From: Gelatoporia subvermispora B
Taxonomy: Eukaryota > Basidiomycota > Agaricomycetes > Polyporales > Gelatoporiaceae
Reading direction: 5' to 3'
DNA: 64,000 bases
NCBI GenBank assembly: GCA_000320605.2
Contig: KB445797.1
Span: 990,474 to 1,054,473, forward strand
The translations under genes and the position numbers were made by a program. This document shows positions 36,925-49,371 of the stretch, one piece after another; within the stretch, counting starts at the first letter, position 1, and every line of letters starts with the position of its first letter. The notes beneath the pieces were generated by a model. The model was not told where the DNA came from, did not search any database, and saw only the letters and a list, made by a program, of their open reading frames with translations.

Positions 36925-37831
36925 GATGTAGATTTGTTCAGCTACACTTATATAACCAATGAGGCACAAATAAGGCAGGACAACGAAGCCAGGTGATGGC
37001 TTGTCATCATCACCTGTGGTCCATTCACCTCTACCATCTGTCCAGAATCCACTTACATACTGTACGGCAAAGCTGCAATGCGCCCACATCTGCATGAATT
37101 TACTGGGAATCGGAGCATTTTTCTCAGCCCGATTTTGTATGGCTACCATTTATTTGCGTTGCTCATTGACACTTATTATTTGCCAAAGACGAGGCAGTCC
37201 GGTTTGTGCGGTACACTTGGCTAACTTGCAGTTTCGCGCGACCCGCCAGGGCATTTGATGGCTTGTAAGGTTGCTGATCGCGACTTGGCTAACCTATGAG
37301 GCTGTGCTGGGCGGCGCATGCAGTACGTACGGCGCCATCAACGGCGCGCCGACGCAAGCAGACACCTGTCGGCCCCGCCGTGGGCCACAAACGTCCACTC
37401 GACGCAACACGCATGTGCGCCCTCCGCCCGCCATGACTTGCAGTGCCCGGCCGACACGGATAAAGTAACACGCGGCGGGGGAGGGCGGCAGCCAAGCAGG
37501 TACGACAAGGTACGACGCGGCGGGGGCGGCTGTCCAACCACAACTCTTGCCGGATCTGGAAAATCTCCAGGCCCGGCTTGACTCCGCCCAGGCGGGCACC
37601 TGCGGGCACGCGGTCATCCTCCAGTCAACCTTCGTCAACCGCGCTCTCAGCTGCTCTCTGCCGCGGGTCACGGCGCGCCCATATGTCAGAGGTCCGGTGC
37701 CAAGGCGTTATCACGGCGACGCCTTACCGCCTCCAAGTTATTTAACGCCTCCCGATCAGGTCGTGGCGCACATACCCTACGCTCGTTGTTCCGATCTCAA
37801 ACTCTGGCTTTTAACACTGCGTCTACCTGCG
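36925..37831. other. Gap with GC-rich upstream region of the lyase gene
   Basis: No gene. From about 37280 the sequence becomes strongly GC-rich with a short direct repeat of tacgacaagg/tacgacgcgg at 37501-37520. A TATA-like ttatttaac lies near 37738-37746, about 90 bp before the lyase ATG. Confidence 0.5.
37475..37525 (+). promoter_or_regulatory. Two GCGGGG boxes, candidate CreA/Cre1 sites
   Basis: GCGGGG occurs at 37475-37480 and 37520-37525 and fits the SYGGRG consensus of the fungal carbon-catabolite repressor. They lie 310-360 bp upstream of a secreted polysaccharide lyase gene, where such control would make sense. The region is GC-rich, so chance matches are quite possible. Confidence 0.3.
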
Positions 37832-39658
37832 ATGGCTGCCCGCGCACTCCTGCTGGGCGCGCTTTGCGCTTCCGCAGTGCTGCCTGTCCATTCATTTACG
37901 AGCTATGATAATGACTTTGTCGACCCGCATTACGTGCTTGCGAGGAATTTCAATGCAACCACCATGCTTGCACAGCAAGCGATTATCTCCACCGCTGAGC
38001 AGCTTGCTACTAAGGGCCCGTGGAGTGCGCACATTGAGCAGCTACATTACTCTCTGTATTCTGACCTGATTCCACAGGTGTCACTTTCAAGAACATCACG
38101 CCACCCTCAGGAGACCTCCACGACTACATGAGCTGGGCACCCTAGTACGTCTCTGAAAGTAACGTTACTTTCGGACCGAGTCTAGACTTTATCATCTTTG
38201 TAGCTCATGGCCCGATTGCTCAAAAGCCGGAAATACTACAGTGCTCACGCCCGAGCAAAGTACGTTTCCTCGTCTTGCCGAAGCATCCCCGCTCACCGTT
38301 TTTTCCTCGTGTAATCAGTTTGGACCACCTGCCCCTACGTCACACGTGACGGCCAATTCAATCCCGACGCACGGCTTGTCGACGACGTCGGTTCATTTTC
38401 CGACCTTGCTGACGCGGTCTTCTATAATGCAATCGCGTGGGCGATAGACGGGCAGGCCGCGCATGCTGCGAGCGCTGCATCGTTTTTGCAGACGTGGTTC
38501 ATCGAGTCCGATACTGGGATGAATCCGAACCTGAATTACGCTCAGATGGAGCGCGGACCGAGTGGTCAGATGGGCTCGCACGAAGGTGTTTTGTAAGTTC
38601 TGCCAGTTTCGCTTACCTGCTTTCTCCAGGAGGAACTGTGTGGTAATATCTGACAAATACTCATTGAAGGGATCTCAAGTGCATGGCCAAGATTGCAAGC
38701 GGTATACTCATTCTGCGTGAAGGAAACGCAACGCAATGGACCGCGGACTTGGATACACAAATGAAGAACTGGACGACGCAGTACATCGGCTGGCTTGAAA
38801 ATGCTAATCTTGCCATCCAGGAATCGAAGGCAGCAAAGTGCGTGCCTCGTGATGCAAACCGATACCTTTCCCCTGCGCGAAGACGCAGTAAGAGCTGACC
38901 TCCCTTGCGCTGCAGTAATCACGGCACGTACTATTTCAATCAACTCGCAGCGCTGCAGATCATCGTTGGCAACCTTGATGGTGCACGCGGCACGCTTGAT
39001 CGCTACTATAAGGGTCAGTTTCTGAGTCAGATCGCAGCGAATGGAGACCAGCCGCTCGAGTCCGCGCGCACACGCCCATATCACTACCGCGCATACAACC
39101 TCGCTGCCATGATTGTCAGTCCGCTGCCACTGTTCCGTTCCATTACACTATGTCTCATCAATTCTCTTTCGTGCTATGCTGCATTTGCAGACCAACGCTC
39201 GGCTTGCTGCCTATCTCAGCTACTCCGCCTGGAACCTTACGTCCTCGGCAGGCGCGACAGTCCAGGATGCGCTCAACTACGCCATGGTGCAGTCTCCGGG
39301 CACCGAAAGTGCATCTGAAATCTATCCAGATGTCGCTGCCGTTGCCGCCGCATACGGCGACCCCTCGGGTACATATGCGTCCTTCCTTCTCAAGCAAGCG
39401 GGTACTGCATATGTTGAGGATCCTGCGTTTCTCTGGGACCAGCCCTTGTCGGATAATGGGCTCGTGCAAGTGACTCCGACGTCCACGCCATCTTTCGGTG
39501 CAGCAAGCAGCGCGACAGCAAGTGCGACAGGCGGGAGCGGCGCGAAGACGAGCGCGGAGTCGCCGCAGGACTCGGGCGCAGGAAGCTGGCGCGACACCGG
39601 TGCAAGTATCTTAGGTGCTTTCGTACTCGCTGCTGGGTCATTTATTTATCTTTTGTGA
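37832..39658 (+). CDS. Secreted, GPI-anchored alginate-lyase-family protein
   Basis: Polysaccharide lyase of the alginate lyase superfamily (Pfam PF05426), expected to cleave uronic-acid polymers by beta-elimination. Signal peptide MAARALLLGALCASAVLPVHS, then FVDPHYVLARNFNA. Family blocks are NITPPSGDLHDYMSWAPYSW, TCPYVTRDGQFNPDA, FYNAIAWAI, FLQTWFIESDTGMNPNLNYA, NHGTYYFNQLAALQIIVG (NHGTYY with the likely catalytic Asn-His), and RTRPYHYRAYNLAAMI. A Ser/Thr/Gly-rich stretch of about 50 residues ends in a hydrophobic tail (ASILGAFVLAAGSFIYLL), typical of GPI attachment. At least six short introns. No damaged residues seen. The actual substrate (glucuronan, pectic or other uronans) cannot be told from sequence. 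Confidence 0.86.
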
Positions 39659-39926
39659 TCCTGTCTGTGTCTGTGAAAGGGCACAGAACCGAGCTGTCTT
39701 CCGTGCTTTTGTGTTATAGTTATACTAGTTGTGGGTGTACCATTCTTTGTATGTGTCGTATTGTGCAAAATGAGTGTAGCTGACGATCGTGATTTTTATG
39801 GAATGTAATCATTCACATCCATTCGCATGACATGACGCCCATTTTACAAGTGAGAAGTACGAGTCATCTGAACGGTACGGTGCTGGATCCCGCCACAACA
39901 GCAGAAACACATGCTTTGACCAGCGC

Positions 39927-41779
39927 CTACTGCGAGAATCCCTCAATTCCGGTGAAGTTGTTAATCGGGCCGGCTGATCCGCCAGTTACAGTCAATGCGG
40001 ACCAATCCCATGTACCTGGTCATATGATAGTGAGGATAAAGACGCAAGTCTGTGGAGCGGGGAGGTAGCGTGGGACGCACCAGTGCAGGATCCCACTCCG
40101 CAGTTAACAGCAATGCGGTCGGCGTCACTGTCGACAGAGAACGTGTTCTCTGCGCCAACAAAATTAATGTCCTGCAAATTCGTAACAACACGCATTAGCC
40201 AGGGAGAGACTGAGAAGGGCGTGGGTGATGTACGGAAATCTGAACGCCGTTGCCCGGGGTCTTCAGAGTGTCGGGGTAACTCTGTGACACGGTCATCGAC
40301 GTGCCAGCTTGCACATGAGACAGCGTGGCGCACCTGGTCGATGAGCACACCGAACATCCGCAGCTGGCTCGCCGTGTTACCGGAGTATGTCACATTGGTG
40401 ACGGATGCGTCCGTCGCAGTCGCATCCGTTTTAATGCGGATCGCCTGATCACTATAGCGTCATGGCATATTGCACCGTCAGATCAACTACTACCGTACAA
40501 TAGAGCATCAGGCGTACTTTTCAATAACATTGTTGTCTTGAATGATAACGCCAGAAACGGTTGCACCGCTCGAGATTGAACCCTGTACTTATATCGACAT
40601 CCGTGGCATGTAGAGATAGCACCCTACTCACGACTGAGATACCGTGGCCACCCATGCAGGTGTTACGCTGGAAGACGATGTTACTGCCCTTGTTTATAGC
40701 CAGGCAGTCATCCTGGTTGATAACGGTGCTGTATTTTGAAAATGAGCAGGAGATTCCAGGTGTCAAAGAATGAAATGCATGTTGGGTCAATTACCTGTCT
40801 TCGATGACCAGGTCCGTCGTGCTCACGTCGAATCCATCTGTGTTATGACCAGCCGGTTGACCATCGCTCTTCGAATTCGGCGCATTGCCAGCAGCTGCAG
40901 GAGGTTTCGAATCAATGGCCATGTGTGTGGGATCAAGAATACGTCATACAGTTGTCAACGGTCAAATTTGACATAGTGAGTGGCCCCGGATTGGACACAC
41001 TGTACACACGCTCCGGGGAATTGAGAACTCTCACGTTCTGGGGCACATTCTGTTAGAATCGGAAAGGGCAACGTCGGACTGCGCATACCGTGAATGTACC
41101 GGATATTTCGATCCTGCATAGCCGGTCTGTAAATGGTCGAGAGATCATGTGTCGTCGTCTACACTCACTTCATCATGGGAGCAGGCTTGGTTACACCACC
41201 GTTTCCTCCTTGGCCATCCTGAAGCAGGCGGTCAATCAGTAGCAGAGGGCAGAGTCAGTAGGACAATCACCCAGTAGAATGGTCCTCCGCCATCGAACGT
41301 ATGACCATTGCCGTTGACTGCAGACAAATGGTCAAAGAAGCTCAATTCGAATCAAGAAAGGAACTCACACACAACGTTATCACCGCTGCGCAGAGATTGT
41401 GCGTGCGAACTCAGTGAATTCATATGAGCGACGAACAACGATGGGATGTACCTGATCTCGAAGAGCGGGCCCTCCCAAGTCATGTTGCCAAAGGCGACAT
41501 CGCCCACTGAGTCATGAGTGTGTCAATCCACAAGACATGGTTATTTAACTTGATGGTCAACGCACTCATGTTAACGGTGGTGCCATCCTCCAGCTTCAGA
41601 TCGAATGTCTCTCCGGCTGGGACGGTAAACGACATGATCTCCACGGTGGTACATTTCACCGCGTCGTCAACGTCGTCCAAGGATGCGATAGTACCTGTGC
41701 ATGGCGTTGCCGCGGGGGAGGGAATCGCTTGCACGGCGAGTATTGCAAACACCGAGAGCGTTGCAAATGCAGACAACAT
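39927..41779 (-). CDS. GH28 endopolygalacturonase
   Basis: Secreted pectinase hydrolysing alpha-1,4-galacturonan. Signal peptide [20 protein letters not shown], then [17 protein letters not shown]. All four catalytic-site motifs of the family are present: NTDGFD (near 40850), [12 protein letters not shown] (near 40690), GGHGIS (near 40655) and IRIKTD (near 40440). Other blocks are [50 protein letters not shown] and the C-terminal [12 protein letters not shown], with the stop at 39927. About nine introns split the gene, many exons being under 120 bp. The layout and the C-terminal WDWS motif favour the endo-acting class. It converges with the lyase gene, with 268 bp between stops. Confidence 0.93.
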
Positions 41780-42950
41780 TGTACAGCTTGAGGATGCATT
41801 TCGTCTTCATGGAGGGCTGGCCTAAATACTTCAGTTTCACAGGGAACGGTGTTGTTGCTGGAAGAATACAACGGAGAGTCCGGTCGCTGTCCATGCGCCC
41901 CCTAGTCATGAGATGACATGACCTGACGCAAGATGCGGGAAAAATCAGCGACAGGACCATGCACGTCTTGACCGGAAGACTTGCCTCCAGGCTTCCCACA
42001 AGTCCGCTCCATTGTCATGGGACACGGCCCAGAGCAGACCCGCGTACAGTGTAGGTATTTAGGGTGCGTTCTCTCCCGCGAGTCGCGCGAACTATGATGA
42101 CAGCGGGGCGGACATGATCGTCAACCTCCAGGTGGCCCGAGGAGGCTACCTGTAATGGAAATGCACAGCCGTAGATTTCGCGAAGTTCTATTTATACCCG
42201 GCGTTATGGGAGCAATTTGTGCTTAATATACCTCCACATGCACACAGCCAAGTCAAGCCAGCCAATACAACGAAGTATATGTATGGAATTTCCACCGATA
42301 CAGGAACAGCGATGCGTTTGACGTACGGCAAGGTCCCTGCGGTTCTGAGCGGCCCGCCAGCGAAAGGTTCTGGAGGACGTCGTAGTAGCTTATTTCTGAA
42401 TTGTGCCTTCATGAGCTCCAGGCGAGCAATCGTCCGAGTATGCGCCACAGCGAAGACTTGGCAGCTTGATAGAGCACTGTCGAACCGCTGGGCGAGAGCG
42501 TCGGACAGAATGAGGGTAGAATTTGCACACAGTGACGGTGTAAAGATGTCACCGAATAGCTATAACCATCAAGTAGCGATGGCAGCCAGCACAGCCAGAC
42601 GTTCATAGTCAAGACCGTGATCGCCCTTCCCCCCTCCGATAGATCAGTAAAGGTCTGCCTACGGGAGACTGAGTCAAGGCCTAAGTGATGAGGAGTTCTG
42701 TTGGTCAAATGTGCAGACAGTGGTGGGCAACCGGCCCGGCGACATGCGGTCAGGAGCAGCCCATATCATCCACATCCTCATTCAGCATCTCTCTTGGGAT
42801 CCTGAGATCATCAATGCATGGGCGAACAAGAACGTGCATGACAATGAAAACAAATATTCACGTCACCCGGCAAATTGCCTCGATTCCCAGGGCGAAGATA
42901 TCAGAACTGCAGCGTAAGGTATCGGATGAACGAGCAACAAAAAGCACTTT
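41780..42950. other. Gap with no supported gene
   Basis: The first 50 bp hold the polygalacturonase promoter, with a TATA-like tatttag (minus strand) near 41823. The rest has only short shadow frames. Confidence 0.5.
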
Positions 42951-43021
42951 TGCATTAAGGGGGAATCGAACCCCCGGCGGGTCGATGGCAACGACCCAGG
43001 TTACCACTACCCCATTAATGC
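42951..43021 (-). tRNA. tRNA-Gly(GCC)
   Basis: Base-for-base identical to the copies at 36854-36924 and 57039-57109, with the same strand and anticodon GCC. A five-T terminator follows on the minus strand near 42940. The flanks are unrelated to those of the other copies. Confidence 0.97.
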
Positions 43022-43488
43022 TTGCGAGAAAGTGCAGTGCGTTCTTACACACAGTGCGCAGTGCCAGACTGAAGATTCGAAAGCTTGAACGACCCTGGTC
43101 TCTGACTCTTCCGAAATGTCGGTCATTTTTGCATCATATTCATTCGCATAGATGGCCTTGGACAATGCTGTCTCCATCTTACAAATAAATAAGTGTTCTG
43201 CATAGAACTAGTGCTGCCATAAATGGTGGCATCAAGGTGCTTACTGACCAGTTCTTGTGCAGATGTCGAGTGTAATGATGTTGCATGTGGCTCCCGATAT
43301 TTGAGGTTCCAAATGGATGTACATCTCTTTCATAGTCTGTGGGAGGCCCCATGGGTGATACCCTGCTGTGACCACGGTGGTCCAGAGAGATTGTAGATGT
43401 GTGCTAACGGAGGATTATCGAAATTTTCCTTTCCGCAATAGTAATTGACTGCGAGAGCTCTGTACTGGCGCCTGTATCAACAGCACAT
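43022..43488. other. Gap between two tRNA genes
   Basis: No coding or RNA feature is visible. Confidence 0.5.
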
Positions 43489-43569
43489 GGGCATTTGGCA
43501 CAGTGGTAGCGCGCACGCTTCGCATGGTGCAACTGCGTGAGGTCCAGGGTTCAATCCCCTGAATGTCCA
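43489..43569 (+). tRNA. tRNA-Ala(CGC) with a 9-nt intron
   Basis: Acceptor stem GGGCATT/AATGTCC contains the G3:U70 pair that identifies alanine tRNAs. The anticodon stem CACGC/GCGTG encloses TTCGCA and a T separated by nine extra bases, giving anticodon CGC with a short intron after position 37. The T-arm has GGGTTCAATCCC and the discriminator is A. A run of six T (43570-43575) follows at once and should end Pol III transcription. Confidence 0.93.
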
Positions 43570-43651
43570 TTTTTTACCCTCGAAGCCGTGGTGTTGTGTT
43601 GTGGATATGTTTATGTTCCGTTTGGGACCGCGGCATCCAAAGCTGACGAAC

Positions 43652-43680
43652 GGCAGGTTGGGTACCTGCAGGTACCTGCC
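43652..43680. repeat. Nested palindrome downstream of tRNA-Ala
   Basis: The 16-base sequence ggtacctgcaggtacc at 43661-43676 is a perfect palindrome. An outer pair GGCAGGT/ACCTGCC (43652-43658 and 43674-43680) overlaps it. It lies about 85 bp downstream of the tRNA. Confidence 0.75.
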
Positions 43681-43869
43681 TACCTGTCTATATGTCACAA
43701 AGGCTTTGAGGTGATGGACATGTTGTGTTGTTTCACACGTTATAAACAGACACTACTGTCGATGGAGTTCAGTGAACTTCAATGATATCACATATTACGA
43801 CATCGTAGCGGAGAAATCAACTGCACCATCGGACCAATGTACGTCTGTGTCGGGGGTGGTTCCTATGTA

Positions 43870-44960
43870 GTCAAGTTTCGTCACAGACACTCACGGAATT
43901 GTCATTTGAACGACAACGTATAGGAAGAGCTGTATATACGTCGTTATGGTTAGTCACAACGCATAGCTCCCATGGACGCCTTACATTCGTGCTAAACCCG
44001 ATAATGCTGAAGACGTTGAGCACCAGGAGAGATCTGCGACAAGTAACGGTCTCCAATCAGTCATCTTCATTCTGAGATTGATCCGAGGGGTCTCTTCGCA
44101 TTGTAGCGATCTCCTTCTCGCTTGAGAGCGTTTATCCCCGGCCAAGTGACGAGCAGAATGAGTGCGTCTGCTGCAATGACAGGTACTCCGGTGCCAATTG
44201 CAACTGGACGCGATTGTTTGAATTTACTCTAATGTATGAATTGAGTCTTGACGTACATCAGCGGAGAGCAAGTGTGATATTGGGCTGAGAACACGCGATA
44301 CGCTCATCAAGATGCTCACTTTGTGACCGCCGAAGGAGAAATACTGTCTCCGTTTGCACACTAAACACCTATCGTAGGGATCATATCGATCTCGTACCAT
44401 GTGGCGAAGAAGGATTTATACTGCAGACCTTTTTTAAGTCTCGTACATAACGGAATTGCAACGCACCACATGGTCCCAACGGGCACCGAGTTCATAAGAC
44501 AAATTGCGATTGAGAATGTACCATTTACCACTGCTGATGGCTTAGATTCGTATGGTCGAGAACGCTACTCATGGCGAACATTACTAGGTAAGCGCAACCA
44601 GCCGGCTAACCGTCGTACCTGTCCATATCGAGAATAAGAGTAACTCTACTACGCTGACTAGGTGCTCAATATCCGAGGAACTGGAGTGAAAGCGCGAATT
44701 AGTCTGTAAGCATGTGGCTCAGTACAGACCAGGGAAGAACTTAGTAACCTCTGTGAAGAGAGATCAAAACAAGTTCTGGGGTCGTTTTAGCTTCGGCCAC
44801 TCACCCACTGCTCTCTGAGGGTTGTACATCCTCAACAACCAAAATTACTGATCGTATGAGTATGCTCCATCGATTAAGGTGGGAAAGCAGTGTGATGCTG
44901 CTGAAACTTGCGATCCCATATCAACTCCTTCTCACGCGATGCTGTAGTGAGATGCAGACA
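43870..44960 (-). pseudogene. DUF6533-family membrane protein, frameshifted
   Basis: Pieces in the order of a DUF6533 seven-helix protein are found on the minus strand: LHLTTASREKELIWDRK near 44940-44910, then in another frame SSITLLSHLNRWSILIRSVI near 44900-44840, GTFSIAICLMNSVPVGTMW near 44510-44460, VPVIAADALILLVTW near 44180, LLVLNVFSIIGFSTN near 44020, and LFLYVVVQMTIP near 43920. They match the intact members at 47706-49371 and 51313-52930. Comparison with WQRESSVVTLLFYLNRW of the neighbour shows one extra base within 44901-44909 that shifts the frame. A stop lies in the third helix region near 44560, and no C-terminal LNLR exon was found. It looks like a decaying tandem copy. Confidence 0.65.
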
Positions 44961-45309
44961 CTGGGCAGGAAAACTGGTGTGGAGCTCAGCACATCTATCA
45001 AACCATCTGCAATGTCAGGCACATATTCAGACATACCACTTGGACGTTGTGACTACAGCGTTGTATAGGCTTCGAAAGTCGAACGCAGAGTTTGAGCTAC
45101 TAGATAGTGTGATACAGCATAGTCCTAGAGAAGATAAGAGGAGCGAAGATCCGATTACTCTTAGGTACAGACGGCATAATTCACGGACAGATCATCGTCG
45201 CACTAAGTGTTTGGAACAGGCTGTAGTCTATGCTTAGGAACTGACAGCAGTTTCGGGCATCCCAACTCCCGAGCAAGTTCATCAGGAAAGTGTCCACTCT
45301 CTGGACGCG

Positions 45310-45366
45310 TCTGACGCGTCTGAAACCGTCTTGGATCCTTCTGAGGGTCTGACCTCGCTCTGAGGG
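45310..45366 (+). repeat. TCTGA-rich cluster, left
   Basis: Three GTCTGA hexamers and two further TCTGAG pentamer-plus matches occur within 57 bp. The same motif is concentrated again at 46764-46925. Confidence 0.6.
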
Positions 45367-46763
45367 GTCTTGAGCGCTTCTCCATTGCAGAGCACCGTCG
45401 TTCGATCCGCGCCCACACCTTAAATTTCTACCCGCACCAATCTCGTTGAATTATGCGGATTTCCATCAGTTCCGCTCTGTATAGTGATGAGGATGCACGA
45501 ATGCATCTTATAGAGGCTGCGCTGCAGACAACAGTTGTTACGGGTGCTTGGTAAATTTTGCCTCATGCAATGGAGAGACTGCATTGTGGTAAGACGTTTG
45601 ATTTTTCAAGTCTGCATATCACGTGATTATGTTGAACGATGGCAAGACGTTCCCACGGTCTCTTAGCCGGAGTTCTTTGCTCGCCGACCACTCTGTTCTC
45701 TTTCACCTTCAGTCCTTGAAGTCCTCAAACACGAAACTACTGCCCCACCGCCTGTTCATACATCTCCCTTATCTAGCTCATACAGGCTGTCACAGGTCGT
45801 CTGGTATGTGCATTGCGTTCCACTAGGGCGCCATGGGTGATATGTGTGTACCCTTGCGTGACTGGGCTAACAGCAACGGGTCGGAAAGGGCAACGGCTTC
45901 AAGTACTGGACCTACGGTGAGTCTGATGTTCTCAGCAAATAGTCGTGATCTCTAGTGTGTCGACAGCTTGCAGTCCGGGTGTGCCGGTGGATGCTGTGCG
46001 GGACCTTTCAATCGTTCATAGCAGACTGCACGGGGACGCCGGGTTTAGATCGTGTAAGGTGAGTCGGAAGACACTGTGCCCCGTGGAATTGGTCGCAAGT
46101 ATCATTGCGGTTTTCAGAGTGTGGTAACTCAATCTACAAGTGTATCATTGCGGATACATTGTTTATTTGTGGTACGCTGTGCTCGCCACGTATATGGTAT
46201 GTAGCTGGCACATGCGAAGGCCCTCGGAGTATGCTTCCGATATGTACTTTCTCATCTTTGCAAACTTCCCGATGTTGTTGAACGAGCACGCTAACATTCC
46301 TCTCCCGCTGGCTCTTCCGGACAATTCTTCAAAGCCCTTGACACCTGGTCCAGAGACACCGTCTGTCTGCATCAAGTACATTCAGCCCAGTGTGCACTCT
46401 GTACGTTTACCTTCCCTTGTCCGTGCCTTCGTTCTCTGCTCACCCTCCTTTAGCTCTCCCGCCACCTCGAACATGAATCTTCTCCCCCAGCGCACCTCGT
46501 AACATGTCACCCGATTGCTACCACCTCCCTCAATAGGATCTGCACTCACGAGATATGCATCTTCTTGGTCCCCTGTACATTTCGAACTCGCAGTGCCGGG
46601 CTTCGCTGTGTTCTCGCTCCTCACAGTAAATATCTGCAATGTCGGTAAAACCAATTGTATCCTGGTAGCAGCTAAGTTGGGCACCACACTATCCTGTTCG
46701 CAAACGTATTGGGCGCAAATGTATATACCATTACGATAGTTGTAATATATCTTGTGTCTTACA

Positions 46764-46925
46764 GATGTCTGATTTAATCCTGAGAAGCGTCTGGATAGTG
46801 TCTGAGGTAGTCTGAATAAGATACCGACCATCTGGTTCAGAAATGAACCTCATGGATTCAGACAACAGTGTCTGATCGACTTATCGTCTGAAAATGTCTG
46901 ATCCAGACGTTTAAGACGTGTCAGA
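46764..46925. repeat. TCTGA-rich cluster, right
   Basis: Six GTCTGA and two inverted TCAGAC hexamers occur in about 160 bp, far above the roughly one match expected by chance for both orientations at this length. Confidence 0.65.
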
Positions 46926-47705
46926 CCAACTGGACGCTTTCCTGATGTTGTTGCGTAGACAAAGTCATCCTAGACCATCCTGCAACATAGTCGCGCAAGC
47001 ACCCTTCATATGATAGTACGGCTATCTGCAGAGCGTACTCGTGAATATGTTGTCCACTGAATTTTGCTTGGACATGGTGGCCATCGAGGGCTACGGGGTA
47101 CTGAGAGCTCAACCATGGTGCGCGCTTCATCAGGCACTTAGCGCCTTGGCATAGCCTTTGGAGGCGTCGATACCGCCTTACCGGGTGTCGATATGGAGCT
47201 GCAAATGATGGTATCACGGGGTGACGTACGGGACTGAGAGGCTACTCTGTCTCTCTGGTCAATGCTATATGTCACAGAAGATCGCTGATCTGAGCTTCTG
47301 TTGTATCTCGAGACGTCAGGACTCAGGAGGTTCATACAATCCATGAATATCTGCAGGAAATGATATTTCGTGTATGTCCTGCGAGCTCCATAACATCATG
47401 ACCGCTGCATGGAAGTAATTCTAATGCTGCCGACAATTTATATACGTATCCATGTGGATATCAAGCTCAAACTGTCCACAGTGAAGATAATGATAATCGA
47501 AGTCCGACTGTCCTGATCTGGTACACCATAGTCCAGACACGTCGAGGATCAGTGAAAGACTGGGACACGGTTCGAATAATTAGACACATAAGATATGGAT
47601 CTGAAGAACGATCAGAGAGCACTCACAACAAGTAGATATCCTCAAGGTATGATCCAGCACTATCACGACGAGGACTTGCAGTTCTCGGCTAGCACCATGC
47701 CGATT

Positions 47706-49371
47706 TTAGACATTGTCTGCTTCGATGTCTGTGATCTCTATGTCCTGATCGGCGGCCTGCGCGTGTGGCAGGTTCATTTCGGTGACAATGTCACTGTACT
47801 CAACACCTTCGCTATTGAGATTCCACGCTGAATCTGCATCTGCATCGACAGAGTAGGTGGCGTGGTCAATGTTCACACCCGTGCCATTGGCAAAAGACAA
47901 GCTAGGACAGACAGAGGAATACAATTCCATCATGTTGTCGCACTGCTGGGATGCGGCTTCTCGTATGTTGAAGAGTGTATGTGACATGATCAATGAAGAA
48001 AGCCTGAGGGAATAATCAGTAAGTATTCTGTCAAGAAAATAACAACTCTCTGACGGAGCGGTGAACGTGATGAAGTTTATAGGTATCTGCAATAAAAGCT
48101 CTGTAATTATACTAAAATCAAATTGGAGGCAAGAGGACATACGCTCATGCATTCCCCTACTATGCAGACAATGTTCAATGCGAGTGATATTCTGTATGAC
48201 ATTAGTATTCGCGGGTTCGTGTATCACATACGTGCGTTAAACTCACAGGAAGTGCATAGTTCCTTGCAAAATGTTGTGAGTATTTAGGACTCCGAGGGAG
48301 CTGTGTCTCACTCACCATCCCTTAGTAGTATCGACGCCACTGGAGTCCATGTGGTACAATGTTCAGCGGTTGAAATGCCCCCCCAATACCGGAGAGCGTG
48401 TTTCTGCGCCCAAGAAGCACCAAGAATGATCGAATCGGATACGATAAGGCATGAACGCGCCGTGGTGGTCACTTGGCGCCATTAGCACCACCTCGCAAGG
48501 CTACGAACCACGGATCACATACATCTGCCCAAGTCAGACAGGGGAGTCCGCTCGCTGTCGGGAGAGAAGACTCACGCTGTATTGGTTGCTCCAGAGAACA
48601 TAATTGTAGGACCGCTCAAGCAAGTCATTAGCATGCGCGAGGTTGAAGGCATCCAATATCTTTGACCCCAGAAGTACTGCCACTAAAGCTACGTTGACAA
48701 GTGAAGACTAGAGAAATGGGCCAAGGACTCACTGCATCTGTTCCTGCAGGAACTATGCGCAATATGAATACGATGGAGGCGAGCCTCCATCTACGACCAC
48801 CGATAGCAAAGACGCGAATCCCAGAAAATCCTATACATATCTCTTAGCTGACATCAACGCAAATGGATCGATGAACACTACCTGCCCACAGAATGACCAA
48901 GAAGATCGTTATGGCTGCGGTCAGGAAATTGACAGCCACACAGCTTCGCGAGGTCAGAGACATGTATATCTCGGTGAGGCAGCTTCCTCACCTCTACAGA
49001 TATCATTGATCATGTCAGATGCCTTCAAAATAATGATCTGAGGGAGGCGCGTACTGTGGAGTTCTCGAATGGTACGAATGATGCGATCATGCTGACGCCT
49101 GCCCACGCAACAGCAGACCAACGATTCAGGTAAAATAGAAGCGTCACCACGCTGCTCTCTCGCTGCCAGATAAATTGGCTCTCGTATGAGATAGTCCGTA
49201 AGTGATCGTAGATAACGAGGGCTGTTTGAGGTGGAAGTCAGGATGTATCAGGTGCAAATGAAATGTGTCCTACCGCATGTGCCAACAAGGCAGTAATTAT
49301 TGTACGGCCTGTAACATGTTATAAGCCCTCTCTTGATATTGATCGTGAACCACATACGAGTTGTGAGACAT
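47706..49371 (-). CDS. DUF6533-family seven-helix membrane protein, copy 1
   Basis: Start at 49371 with a 14-nt first exon (49358-49371); the second exon continues PYNNYCLVGTCALVIYDHL, then ISYESQFIWQRESSVVTLLF and YLNRW, the DUF6533 signature (YDxL.....E..IW.R......LF.LNR). Later exons give membrane segments SCVAVNFLTAAITIFLVILWAG, then IRVFAIGGRRWRLASIVFIL and VPAGTDA. The last exon has SSLIMSHTLFNIREAAS, the family's C-terminal LxNxR element, and an acidic cytosolic tail of about 90 residues ending at 47706. Several short introns. These proteins are abundant in agaricomycetes and have no proven function; a receptor-like role is often assumed. Middle exon limits are approximate. Confidence 0.75.

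Larger units (their letters stand above)
44961..47705. other. Gap with two TCTGA-rich clusters, no supported gene
   Basis: Several short frames on the plus strand (45640-46500) have possible splice signals but no recognisable motif. A minus-strand 149-codon frame (46382-46831) is also unassigned. The two motif clusters are listed separately. Confidence 0.45.

Noticed and set aside
46382..46831. 149-codon minus-strand ORF
   Set aside because: No motif, and it overlaps the TCTGA-rich cluster; no sign of coding constraint can be seen.
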